64,000 nt of DNA from Bromus sterilis (GCA_950022295.1 OX465596.1:212815501-212879500); one strand, 5' to 3'. Positions 47,121 through 58,135 are shown, counted from the stretch's first letter. The notes: generated by a model from the letters alone, not told the origin. Numbers and translations: made by a program.

Positions 47121-50100
47121 ATGTACGGACAGGGAGGGGGCTTTAATCGACACTTCCGGCACGCGGCACCTCCGCGGCCTACGCAGCAACCACTGCCACC
47201 GCCACCCCCTCGACCACAAGCTGGGGTGACGGCTGCCTTCCCCCAGCAGTCGCTACCACCGCCACCGCCACTGGTGCAGTATCCACAGCCCCCAGCAATG
47301 CGTCCGCCGCCTGGGCAGTACCAGCATGGCATGCCGCCACATCAGAATCAGTCCTATCCATATGCCCATCTCGGCCAGATGCACCACATGCCAATGCTCC
47401 CACAGCAGAGGGCTTTTGGGCATATGCCAATGCCTGGGCTGCCGCCGCAAGCTATGTATCAGCCCCCTCCGCAGTATCCCATGCCAGTGTCTCTCCCTCC
47501 ACCACCCCGGCGGCCACCAAGCATTGCTCCAGATAACCTGCCACCTCCCCCTCCACCTCCACCACCATCTTCTCCCCCTCTTATGCCTCCCTTGCCGCCA
47601 GCTGCTCCAGCAACTGCACAATCATTTGCAGAGGCAGAAGGAAAAGAAGGTGCCCCAGATGGTGGTCCTGAAGGCAAAAGTGAGAAAGAAGCAGCTGAGT
47701 TCATTGTGTCCGATGACTCGGATATGGATATGGATGGTGAGTGGATGCCCCGCTTTTGATGTCCCAATTTGTATTCAAAAATCCTGTTTCCATTTCTGCT
47801 GCCACATTTTATATCGTAGCGTTCTCTTTTTTGCGGGTTGTATCACAGCATTCAGCTTGGCACATCTTATTGCGCAAGTTGTTAATTACTCTGTGGGTTT
47901 AGTTGGTATTCTGCCCATTTTACCTGATAGTGACCCAGTAAGGTCTCTTCTTTTTCTGTGGTACAGTTCTATGATCATCAACCTTGTCCATCTGTGCAGC
48001 AATCTATATGATGGCAAACTATCAAAATGTCCTTTTCCCTTTCGACCTAATGTACCACTAGTCAGACTTCTCGATTGATATGATACCTGCATTCAGCTTC
48101 ATTCTTGAACATGTTTATTTCTGTAAATTTACTTTGTGAAGTTAAATTTCAGGGGATGAGGACTCACCATCAAGGGTTCGTCTGAGCGTTGTCAATTCTT
48201 CGCCTGCTGCTGCTGAATTCTCTGGAGATAATAATACTGTTAATGTGTCAAAGGCTGTTAATGACATGTCCAGGCTTGGCAGTGATTTGCCACCTGGCAG
48301 CAGTGAGAAGTCTAAAACTGAAAATGTGACCGTTGAAGCTAGGAGTCAGTTGCAGTTAATACAGCAAGGCTATGCCTCAGACGGCAGTGAGGACGAGGAG
48401 CATAGTGGTGGTTCCAGCAACCCTGTGCCATTGCCTGAAGATAATGAGCCGGATCAAACAAGTAATTCAAATACTGAGGTTGATCATCAGAAGGTTACTA
48501 ATGCAGAGGAAAATGCAAATGCAGATCCTTGCCCTGATCAAATGTATGAGCCTAGAATGCACCAGTTTAAGGATGAGAGAAAACTGATAAATCACAATTC
48601 TGATGAGGCTGGGCAGCCGGTCATAGAAAGTGTAAGTGGCAGTGAGTCTGCTGGGATGCAACATAGTGAAAGGCATCGGAGGATCCAGACGAAACGAATC
48701 CGTAGCCAGTCACCTCAAGCTAGGAGCAGTTGTAGCCCTTTTGGAGAAAACAAGCAGAGTCCATTCCGAAGGTATATCACTCACTAAAATATGCATCCGT
48801 TTATCTTCATAGATATTTTGTAAAATAAGCCATCCAGTTTATATGAGAGCACCTTCTGGATTCTAAGAATGTGTTTTCTTCTTATTTTCAGTTCATCACA
48901 TGAAAGGCAAAGCAGGTCACCACTTGCTAAGCGGGCGAATCTTCATCAGAGCAAATCACCACACCATGTGAGTTTGCTACCAGGACAACCATTTGTTGCA
49001 AGCTCAGAATTCCTGCAGATGCAGTTTCAGCCAAATGCTATGGTGCCATCAAATGATTTCCTGCAGAACCAGATAAGAAACTATCCTGCACCAGATCTTT
49101 CTCACCCTAGGCCGTTGGATTTCCATCCTCATGCTCCCCAGCCTGTTGTTCCTTCTCAACAGCAGCCTGCTGTGTTCCACAGTGATGAGTTTAAGAGGCC
49201 TTCTCCTCTTGACAGTGCGCCAGTTCCTCATCCAGATGGACGGGCTGAGTTTTCTGCTGGTGTAGGTCTATCTTATTCAAGCCATCAGTCTTCATATGGC
49301 CAGCAACAGCCTCCTCCTGGCAGTTTGGCTTCGGGAGCTAACATAGCTTACCCATCTTTCCAGATATTTTCATCAAATCTTCCAGGAAGTAGTGACTTAG
49401 GTCCTGTATCTGTATCTGATGCGGTTCTGCCTAAATCATCTATCAAGCCACACTACAACCCATTTGCATCTACCTTTGAAACAGATCTGACTCTTGATAT
49501 CGGGCCTGTTCTAAGTCCAAATGCAGTTGAGTCTGCTTCAGCAAAAGCAGTTGAACACATGAATACAATTAGTCCCTTTGGTAAGTCTGCTCCTGGCTCT
49601 GGAACTCGTTTCAATGAAAGTTCTGCTGAAGTTGTGTCTAGTCGGCAGAAACAATCTTGTCCTGGCTTTACTTCTAGGGGTCCCTATGATCCACTTCTTG
49701 ATAGTATTGAACCCTCAAGCAATTCAATCAACAAGATGGATCTTGTTCAAGAGGCGAATCTGAGTGCCACTGGTAGTCTCAATGCATCAAAACTTGTGAA
49801 CATGGAAGTGGAGAGTAAAAATATGCAGGGACTCGGGCTTGTTGCCGAATCAGAAGTTGCAGAACTTGGAGAGGTGGCAGCAGATACTGAAACAGGTGTG
49901 GTGGAGAATGTAAGTCCTGAGCCCTTAGGTGCTAAAGACTGGAGCTCAGATATTCCTGGTGATATTGACAATGACCAGTCATTGGATGTAAGTAAGAAGA
50001 GTAAGGACTCCAGATCAATGAAGCTTTTTAAGGTTGCTATTGCAGATTTCGTTAAGGAAGTTCTTAAGCCATCATGGAGGCAGGGTAACATGAGCAGAGA

Positions 50101-51115
50101 TGCTTTCAAAATGATTGTTAAGAAAACAGTTGATAAGGTTTCTAGTTCGGTTCCTGGCAATCATATACCGAAAACACCAGCCAAGATTAGACAGTATGTC
50201 CAGTCATCTCAAAGGAAAGTGACCAAACTAGTAATGGTATGTCTACACTGCCACCCGCATACTGATTATTTGCCGAATCTGCTAATACTCTTTCTGGCCA
50301 TATGTTTACAGTTTCCAATAACTTTATTTACTATGCCGTAGTCTATGTTCCTATCACATGATTTTTTAAACATCTAAACACAATCAAGGAAAATTTGCCA
50401 CTGCACTGATAGTGTGAAACACAACATGTATCTTCATGCTATTCAGTTCTTAAATTATGATTTTGTAAATGGAGATGTTGTGAACTCTTTGGTAATTGGG
50501 TATGAATTTAGCACCATTTTCGCTTACACTGTTATGTTTGGGAGGCTGGGGTTTATTTCCTCAAGTTGTGGATACGCTTAAATTAGCGAAATCACAACCT
50601 GGAGGTAAGAATATTTTATTTATTGAACTGCTCACATTGGATTGTTGGAATATTTTTTGGACAAAAAGGAACAGTTGGAAGGCTAGAGGTTAACAGTTCG
50701 ATTATCCGTCGTACAATTGGCTGAGATGATGAGTTTATTTAGGATGAATAAAGACATTCATGCACACTGTTTGTTCTTCTAGTTTTTTGTGTGTGCTGGT
50801 TACAGTTTTAGGTTTTGGTTGACTTTAGTTTGCAAATTGTTTAGGCTTCTGGCTGTGAAGCCCTGTAATCTGTTAGTATTTTTTTTAATCTATTAGTAAT
50901 ATATTTCAGCTGGGAATTCCCTCGCTGTTTTACTAAAAAGTGGTGAACACTTTGCAAGAACACCTATGTATGGTTGCACATAAATTTTGAAGTTTTACAT
51001 ATATATACCGTTTATTATGCTCTTTACTTGTGTTCAGTATAATTATGTTTGGATATGTACCAATCGATTTATTTAATTTCTTCAGGGTTATGTTGACAAG
51101 TATGTGAAGTTATAG
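47121..51115 (+). CDS. proline-rich, RS-containing protein with conserved C-terminal helical (SRI-like) domain
   Basis: My splice model joins 47121-47736, 48153-48771, 48892-50236 and 51086-51115. All junctions are GT/AG, phases agree, and the result is 869 codons. The start is MYGQGGGFNRHF, the first ATG after the leader intron. Residues about 15-180 are Pro/Gln/His-rich with runs of seven to nine prolines. An acidic stretch (DDSDMDMDGDEDS) follows near 198-210. Exons 3 and 4 meet in a Ser/Arg-rich part (QTKRIRSQSP...RQSRSPLAKR). Residues 790-869 form a compact predicted helical domain (FKVAIADFVKEVLKPSWRQG ... YVDKYVKL). Similar C-termini occur, as I recall, in plant CCCH zinc-finger proteins such as Arabidopsis C3H38, though no CCCH motif is visible here. 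A nuclear, RNA-processing or Pol II-linked role is inferred, not shown. Confidence 0.85.
47737..48152 (+). other. intron 2 of the host gene
   Basis: The donor GATG|GTGAGT and the acceptor AAATTTCAG|GGG split a Gly codon after its first base. Reading through the donor would give a short tail and a stop at 47757, so an unspliced product would be truncated. Confidence 0.75.
48772..48891 (+). other. intron 3 of the host gene
   Basis: The donor CGAAG|GTATAT and the acceptor TTATTTTCAG|TTC flank a 120-bp T-rich intron. Splicing restores the RS-like sequence RRSSSHERQSRSP without a break. Confidence 0.75.
50237..51085 (+). other. intron 4 of the host gene (849 bp)
   Basis: The donor GTAATG|GTATGT lies in phase 0. 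The acceptor ATTTCTTCAG|GGT precedes a final coding exon of nine codons plus stop. The last helix of the C-terminal domain (KLVM+GYVDKYVKL) is completed only by this splice. Confidence 0.75.
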
Positions 51116-52288
51116 CTGGATCAGTAGATCCTTAAATTGGACTATGAACGGGCCAATCAGAACAGAATTCCTTTGCAGTTCAAGAACTTGTTAAGGATAC
51201 CACGTCAGGCTGCAAGCTGTGTAGTGTTCTCTTGGAACATCTATTTGCATGAGAGTCCTTCAGCAAGAAGGTATTCTTGTAAGTAGTTCTGATGGAACAT
51301 CTGTATTAGAATCACGTGTTTAAACATCTGTTCCATATGCGTTAAAGTGGCTGCCTAGTGCCTAGTACTGTTTGTTGTAAGGCACTTTGTTGATATTTCT
51401 TCCCCTTTCCACCAAACATAGGGTAAGTGATAGGCCTGATACCAGAATGATGTATTTTTTCTTGCACTGGTTTCACAAACATCGAGCAGCGTCTGCCCCG
51501 TTTCCTAAGAACATTCATTTTGTATTTTTGTACTACTCCTACTCAAGTATATGTGCGGACCAAGTCGTCATGCTTACCTTCATTAGATGATCTTACCCGT
51601 CCGTCTTCCTGTTGATAGTCTAGATTTAGTTGTGAAGATCAAGCACAGAAGAAATTTGGGAAGATTAAGCTAGTCTCTTTTAAATCAGGGCAAGCAGAAT
51701 TGTTTTCTTTCGGAGGACTTGTTATTTCTTCTGAACTTATTGCCTCTTAGTTGAACTTTGTACCTCCTTCGCTGGTGTCATTAAGCTTTACTGTTAGGGA
51801 ATCCTAAGTAGTAATATTGAATCAAACCAGTTTGCTTTCCAAAGTATTCTTTAACTACGTCATTGTCCTTGCACAGATTTGTAACGGCAGTTCGTTCTTG
51901 GTATTGCCTCTGTTAAAGCCATTGTGTGCGGTCTAATTCATTTGAAGTTAGCTTAGCAACAGTTTTGCAGTATCATGTCCATTTAGCTTTCTCTATGATC
52001 CTAAATTCTCAGTTGTGCAATGTGATTCTATTCCTTGTTGAGTATAATTCACTGTTATCTAAAGGAGTGGCTAAATTGTGAAGTTCATATCCTTGTGCTT
52101 GCAGAAGCTACTCATGTTCACATTTGTGATTTGACATGCGAAGTCATTTCCCTGCATGTCTTACCTTTGACCTTCCCAACCTTAATTTTTCCATTTATGT
52201 TACTTATTTATCAGAAACTTGTTTGCGAGTTATAAATAGGAGACATCCTACATTTCTTGTTCCATGTGGGACCCACTCATCAGTGTGT
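51116..52288 (+). other. 3' untranslated and downstream region of the host gene
   Basis: This is a T-rich, non-coding stretch. The first several hundred bases are probably 3' UTR. I see no convincing polyadenylation signal or further exon, and the short open frames are not conserved-looking. Confidence 0.4.
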
Positions 52289-52386
52289 TACTCCTTCCGA
52301 TCCATAATAAGTGTCGCCCATCTAGTACAAAGTTTGTACTACCTTAGTACAAAATGATCGACACTTATTATGGATCGGAGGGAGTA
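52289..52386. mobile_element. Stowaway (Tc1/mariner-type) MITE
   Basis: A 94-bp palindromic element starts CTCCTTCCGATCCATAATAA and ends in the inverted copy ...TTATTATGGATCGGAGGGAG. TA dinucleotides flank it at 52289-52290 and 52385-52386. The terminal CTCCCTCC and the TA target duplication are the Stowaway signature. The termini are almost perfect inverted repeats. Confidence 0.9.
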
Positions 52387-52581
52387 CCATTTTTCATTTC
52401 ATTTCCTGCTATCCCGGCCGCACAGTTCCAGTGAGGGGGACGGAGGAGGATGATCGCCCTAATCGTCTCGGGCAACCACGCGGAAGGCCAGGCACCGGGA
52501 TCTGCTGTGCTCTCGGCAGCGCAAGAGAAGAGGAGTGGATGTGTGAAGGAGAATCGAGAAGCGAGAATTTTCCTTCTTCTT

Positions 52582-53451
52582 TTTTCGGTTCTTTTTTTTT
52601 GAACATAAAGGGAAACACTTTATTAATCATAAAAGCACAGACATTTGCGAAAGACTCCTACGAAACATGAAAATACATAAGTCCCTGGACTTTTGCAAAA
52701 AGGACCCTGGATAGTAAAAGAAAAAGCGATCGGGTCCTTCGTCTTCTCGCCGAAAACTGCTCGCCGTCGCCGGGGACTTGGCCACTTGGGGGCGGCGAGA
52801 GCGCCTCTGATACGGCTACCAGCAAGAGAACGAACTGCCTCACACGGAGGAATTTTTTGTAGCTACCTTTCAGCCAGAAGATGCGAGAGCTCGACGAAGG
52901 AGAAGCCATCACCTCCGCCATGAGAGCTTGCGCCATAAGCTCGAACCCCATCAACTCAAGGAAGATCTGCAAGTGCCCAAGGAAGAATAGGAGGCACTTG
53001 GGCGTCTCCTTCCTCCCTGGAACTGGAGCCTTTTTTGCAGCAGGACAGGAACTGATGCACTTCTGCCTTCTTCAATCCCCTTTGTTCCACCACCGTGGTA
53101 GACAACAAAAAGAAGAGAAGCAGGTAGAAGCGATCCGCGGATCTTATTCGCGGGGTAGTCGGAGAAGAGCTCTTCCGCATCGGGCAGCACCACGCCGCCA
53201 CTGCTTCAAAGAACTCCGGCAACCGCCAGCCGCGGTCCGAGCGCGCCGGCAGCCAAATCCCCCAGACAAACGGCAATAAGCCAGACAATACTACAAAGAC
53301 GCACCAAGCACCACTCCCATGACCTCCCCAACCGGCAGCGAGGCCCTGAGAGAGGGCTGGGCGCCCATATCCGAAGAAGACTCTCAAAGTCTCGAGAGGC
53401 GGAGGGGAGGAGTAGAGACGTGCGGGAGTGGTCTCTCTCTTTTCGGTTCTT
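52582..53451 (-). mobile_element. poly(A)-bearing retro-inserted sequence with 10-12 bp target duplication
   Basis: TTTTCGGTTCTT occurs at 52582-52593 and again at 53440-53451. Between them, on the - strand, a sequence of about 850 bp ends in AATAAAGTGTTTCCC...AAAAAAAAA, that is, a polyadenylation signal followed by an A tract. This is the hallmark of L1-mediated insertion: a short LINE or SINE, or a processed transcript. The frames 52956-53387 and 52658-52972 on the - strand show no domain I recognise. Confidence 0.6.
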
Positions 53452-55094
53452 GATGCCGCCTAGCGCCTATGATTTCAGCGTCCAGAGACGGACGATGCGA
53501 GAGAGGTATGCGCTGGCTGCTGAGAGCTTGACATGCCGGTCAACCAGGAGGGCTACTTATCTCGTCATGCTTGTCCTTGCCTCAAATTGTTTGCAACCTA
53601 TCAAAAATTTAACTGTACAAATTTTAATCAAAGTCAATAGAGAAACCTTGCTTTCTCTGAATATGAATTGTCCGTAAAACAGGTGATGTATGCAAAGAAA
53701 ATAATTTTCTTATCAGTTTTAGAGCCAATAGTACCACATTAATTTTTCTAGGCCGGCTAACGTGGAACTAGTCCTTACAAAACTTTTGGCATGGGAGTTG
53801 ATGATTGTTGAGCCCGATCTCCCTCCCAAGCCGAAGCCATCCTCCGCATCAGAGGGCTACTTGCTCCGCTGTGACCCCTAAAGAAAATATACTCCGCTGG
53901 CTGGCGAGGTCTTGTCCGCGGCGATGCATGAGTTGATTATTGTTGAGCCTGGTCTCCCTTCCAAGCCGAAGTCATCCTCTGCATCGGAGATCAGAGGGTG
54001 GCGAAGTCATCCCCCGCATCAGAGGTGGTGTTCAAAAGGAGGCTCTCGTGGCCCAAGAGGTCACTCCTTCGAGTGAAGGAGCTCAGTTGAGCGTCTCGCT
54101 TGCTGATGATAATTCAATGGGAAACTATGTAAATGGTGATCTCCAAGGGATGCTGATGATGAGACCGTCTGTGAGGATGGCGACTCTAGGGAAACTGCCG
54201 CGAAGGGCGAGGTCGAAGCAGGCAACCTTGTTCTTTCCCTTGTGAGGGAACGTCGTCCCATGGCGCTACATGACCTGAACCGGGCTTGTCAGGGGTGAAA
54301 GTTTCCTTGGTGGTGACCAAGTCCAAGTCCCTGCTTAATCAAAAGCGAGGGTGAGCTCCATTGTTGAGCAAACTATGAGCTTCCTTGGCTCTGATGTTAT
54401 TTTTTTGCTTGGTGTGTTTTCGCTTTGGCCTAATTGGTTGTACTTGTTTTTGTAGTGGCCTCATTGCTAAGTTTTGGGGCCGCACTCACCCCGACTGCTA
54501 TCATCTTCGAGTGAGGACCCCTACTAGCGGGAGGTTTAGATCCTGCTGCGTTTTCCCTTGCTGCAGAAGGTAACTTATGTTGTTTTACTTTCGACATGTG
54601 CTATCTTTTAAGGTATTAATCCTGAAATCTAGATGGAATTTTTGCAGAAATACATGCTCCCATCACAGAGGATGTTGAGCGTAGGCCGTCTTCCAAGCCC
54701 CCTGGTGAGGGTTCAATAGCGCCGCTACCTCTATGAAGAGTCCGGATGCATAACGACAATGGACCTCCGGGTCTAGCGGTGGAGCCCAAGGTCATCCAAC
54801 CTTGGAGATCTATTGAAGATCAGTTTCGAAGGCCACCGGGCGGTTGACCTTTGCTACTGAAGCATAGGCCTAAGTAGAGAGGTTGATTGTACATGCTTTC
54901 GAGGTTAGTCTTTAAACTTTTGTTGATATATATCTAGTAGCCCTGAAGTCATGGTGTGGATGTTGTGCAGATTGGGCCTCGTTGTATTTATCCCTTTGTC
55001 TTTGTCGTGCTTGAGCATGAGGTATAAAATGAAGCTATCGCTCCCCGAGCAGAGGTGGCCTCGCTGAAGAAACATCTGAGTACCCAGCGGGATG
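53452..55094. other. unassigned intergenic sequence with a diverged repeat pair
   Basis: No gene is supported. A segment around 53797-53865 (TTGTTGAGCCCGATCTCCCT..., GCCGAAGCCATCCTC) recurs in diverged form around 53938-54010. The longest frame (53940-54245, 101 codons) spans the second copy and shows no domain. The remainder may be old transposon sequence, but I cannot assign it. Confidence 0.35.
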
Positions 55095-55267
55095 TAGGGA
55101 TGGCAATTGGTACCCATTACCCATGTACCCTGTGGGTAAAAACCCTGTTAGGGTAAGTGTTTGGGACAAAAAATTATCCCAGGTATTTAAATGGGAAAAT
55201 CCCATACCCATTGGGTAGAGCTAAGGATGGAAATGGCACAACTAAGGAAATAGCTATACATGGAAAG

Positions 55268-55612
55268 CTTATTAGTGGCGCATTTTATATGTAATGCGCC
55301 ACTATGTTGTAAGGGGTAGCGCACTAGTAAAAAGTGCGCCACCCATAAGCTCTTATAGGTGGCGCATTTTCCAAAATGCGCCACCCCTAAGAGTGGGCCA
55401 GCCCTGGATCCCCTTATACATGGCGCATTTGGAGAAATACGCCACCCCTAAGAACCTTATAGGTGGCCCATTTTGGAAATGCGCCACCCCTAAGAGCTTA
55501 GGGGTGGCGCATTCTGGAAATGCGCCACCCCTAAGGAATTATTAGTGGCGCATCCAGAATGCGCCACCCATAAGCTCTTAGGGGTGGCACATTTCCCATA
55601 TGCGCCACTAAT
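55268..55612. repeat. left subterminal palindromic repeats of the CACTA element
   Basis: Repeated pairs of GTGGCGCA and TGCGCCAC, often joined by TTATTAGTGG or CCCCTAAGAG spacers, occur about every 30-45 bp. Such units bind the transposase in En/Spm-type elements. The matching right-hand set is at about 56530-56705. Confidence 0.8.
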
Positions 55613-56343
55613 AAGAAAAAACTGCGCGGGAAAATTCCCAAATACACCCCCCCCGTGGACCGCCTTTTCAATTTGAAATAAAATAAAATAAAATGATATA
55701 AATGTCAAAAAAATAAAAGAAAATAAGTTTCCCAAATGATATGTGGTTTAGTTGTTAGGAAAATTTACAAATATGAATTTCGACTTTTTTTGCAAAATCT
55801 CCCGAGAATTTCGTAAAATGGGCTTAACTTTTGCATACGACCTCTGATGAAAAAGTTTTTTATATGAAAAATCATCTACTCGAAAAGTTATATCTAACCC
55901 GTTGAACATTTTTAGAATACTCAAAAACCTAACAGGAAAAAAGTTACGGGCGTTTGAAGATCTGGAGGCCCAAAATTTGAATTTTTTTTTGAACTTAGTA
56001 GTGGCGCATTTTGTATGAAATGCGCCACTAGTAACAGATTTTTTTTGATTTTTTTTAAAAAAAATATATATTTTTAAATTCAAAATAGACTAGAAATATT
56101 TTTTTTAAAAAGTTGAAAATTTTAGATAGTCACATTAAAAAATTTTAAAAAATAAAAATAATTTTTTTAAAAAAAATCATTTTTTTTAAAAAAGTTCAAA
56201 ATATGCTAATGGTCCCATCGAGAAAGTTTCCAAAAAATGTTGAAAATTTTAGCACACCCATGAACATTACAAAGGTCCTAGACATCAACATGGTTTAATA
56301 GGATTTATATGTTAGATATATCAACAAGTGCCTACTAGGTGAG

Positions 56344-56405
56344 CTGGAAGTTAAGCGTGCTGGGGGTGGAGTAGTGCTAGGATGGGTGACCCTCGGGGAA
56401 GTTTG
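56344..56405 (+). repeat. 5S rRNA-derived segment inside the CACTA element
   Basis: GAAGTTAAGCGTGCT, then GGAGTAGTGCTAGG and ATGGGTGACC, then GGGGAAGT follow the plant 5S rRNA 3' half (about nucleotides 48-108) in order. There are a few substitutions and no rearrangement. The span covers box A, the intermediate element and box C of the internal pol III promoter. The 5' part of 5S is absent, so this is not a 5S gene. Confidence 0.8.
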
Positions 56406-56844
56406 ACCACGGAGGTTAGTTTGACCTGAGATTAAGCATAGTGACCGGGCATTAAGCATACTAACCTGAGATTAAGAAAAAAAAATATATTTTCCAGATC
56501 CAGATTCAAAATTCAAAATTTAAAAAAATTAATAGTGGCGCATTTTCAGAATGCGCCACCCGTAAGAGCTTATAGGTGGCGCATTCTGAGATGCGCCATG
56601 CCTAAGGGTCTTAGGGGTGGTGCATCCAGAATGCGCCACCTATAAGCCCTTATTAGTGGCTTGTAGTTAGTGGCGCATCCATAATGCGCCACTAAACAGA
56701 AAAAAGGACGCCACTAAAAGGGCATTCCCTAGTAGTGTGGGTACCCATTACCCGTGTACCCTATGGGTAAAAACCCTATTAGGGTAAGGGTTTAGGACAA
56801 AAAAATATCCATGGGTATTCAAATGGGAAAACCCCATACCCATC

Positions 56845-57715
56845 GGGTAGATCGGGTACATATATGAGATTGTATAACCCATAAACACCTATCCACGTAC
56901 CCATCTAAAATTTGAAAAGTGGAGCTGCAAATAAACCTATCTTACCTAATATATTTCATCTAATCCCACCAGACAGTGGCATGACTCACGAAGGTAGTCA
57001 AGAAGAGTCCTTTGACTAACGTAACTCTTACGAGAATCTTGCTTTTAGTTTTATAGACATCGGGTCATTAGCTATTAAGAAGTGATATAAATGGATCATA
57101 TCTATCACTAAACTGGTCAGCCGCGAAGCCATGGCTGGCTCAATTAGTTGTGTTGTTGTTTACAATGTGCCGTTGTTACGGATTATGGTTGTATGTTGTT
57201 GATGGCCATTTTTAGCTTGAGTTGTGTTGCATATGTGAATATTTTTACCCGTGGATACCCCTTCCCCTAACGGGTGTTGGGTAGGAAAAAGATTGTACCG
57301 CTAGCGGGTATGGGTACAGGTAATGGGTAAGCTCGAAGGAGACGAGTAAGGGTATGGGGTGGCTTCACCCGCACCCATGACCTGTTGGTGCCATTCCTAG
57401 GTAGATCGGGTACGAGTTTGAGATTATATAACCCATACCCACCTATCCATGTACCCATCTAAAATTTTCAGAAGTGGAGCTGCGAATAAACCTAAGTGAT
57501 CTAATATATTTCTTCTAATCATGTTAGGGCTACCAGGCAATGACATGACCAACGAAGGTAGTCAAGCAGAGTCCTCTAACTAATGTAACTCTTACGAGAA
57601 TCTTTTTTTTTCTAGAGACATCGAGTCATTAGCTATTAAGAAGTGAAATGAATGGAACATATCCATCATTAACCAGGTCAGCCATGAAACCATGTTTGGC
57701 TCAACTAGTGGAGGG
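56845..57715. repeat. direct repeat pair of about 310 bp (56845-57150 and 57400-57715)
   Basis: Both copies begin GTAGATCGGGTAC and continue collinearly through CCACCTATCC, AAGTGGAGCTGC, GAAGGTAGTCAAG, AACTCTTACGAGAATCTT and TCATTAGCTATTAAGAAGTGA. They differ at roughly one position in ten by eye. The second copy starts just after the hAT-like right end. Confidence 0.7.
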
Positions 57716-58130
57716 ATATCGCGGAGGTCATCCGAGCGTGCTTCGAGCACGCCAAGTGTCGTGTTTTGGTGAGTTTCAAGGTTTTCCAATAGTCCCTCTG
57801 TGTTTGACACGTGGCATCTTCTGGACGCACAACCACAACATGCAGCCACAAGCACATCCACAACCATGGACGCAACCACAGGTGCAGACGCAACCATATC
57901 CATAGCTACAGCCCCAGCCCTAGCCATAGTCACATCCATAGATGTAAACATAGATACAACCAAAGTTCACGCACAGCTACAGTTGCTACTTCACACGGGC
58001 ACAATCTAAACGTGACACGTAGCGACCCTGGAGCGTACCGAAATGACCTCTGTGGGGGTGCGCGACAGGGTGCCCTCTAACTACAGTGGCTCTCATAGAT
58101 TCCCCTAGAGTTAACGATCGCGTTGGAAAA
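57716..58130. other. unassigned spacer with a low-complexity stretch
   Basis: The stretch at 57825-57965 is a low-complexity run rich in CCA/CAT/ACC steps, which yields meaningless open frames in several readings. Nothing else is recognisable before the solo LTR. Confidence 0.4.
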
Positions 58131-58135
58131 ATAGG
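58131..58135. repeat. target-site duplication ATAGG, left copy (right copy 62538-62542)
   Basis: Five identical bases lie immediately outside both LTR ends. Confidence 0.88.

Larger units (their letters stand above)
55237..56737. mobile_element. non-autonomous CACTA (En/Spm-type) transposon, 1501 bp
   Basis: The right end, read inward, is CACTACTAGGGAATGCCC. The left end is CACAACTAAGGAAATAGC, a decayed copy of the same terminus. TGG stands on both sides (55234-55236 and 56738-56740), the 3-bp target duplication expected for CACTA elements. Both subterminal regions are filled with direct and inverted copies of a GTGGCGCAtt/aaTGCGCCAC unit. No transposase is encoded. A 5S rRNA-derived segment lies at 56344-56405. 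Confidence 0.85.
55095..57399. mobile_element. hAT-like non-coding DNA transposon, split by a CACTA element
   Basis: The left end TAGGGATGGCAATTGG and the right end (inverse strand) TAGGAATGGCACC are the TAGGGATGGCAA-type termini known from plant hAT elements. Subterminal GGGTACCCATTACCC-like repeats lie inside each end (near 55112, 56738 and inverted near 57300). I could not find a matching 8-bp target duplication, probably because sequence right of 57399 is a duplicate of internal sequence. No transposase is present. The CACTA at 55237-56737 sits inside it. Confidence 0.55.

Noticed and set aside
47326..48078. 250-codon frame overlapping the host gene's first coding exon and intron
   Set aside because: It is an out-of-frame shadow of the proline-rich exon that runs into the intron. 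The spliced model explains the region better.
56344..56405. 5S rRNA gene
   Set aside because: The first 45 or so nucleotides and the 3' end of 5S are missing and it is embedded in a CACTA element.
55237..56705. CRISPR-like array
   Set aside because: Regularly spaced palindromic GTGGCGCA units resemble one superficially, but the genome is a plant, spacers are not uniform, and CACTA termini and target duplication explain the repeats.
57592..58080. Several overlapping frames rich in His, Thr and Met near 57.6-58.1 kb
   Set aside because: They come from the CCA/CAT low-complexity stretch. No domain, start context or splice sites.
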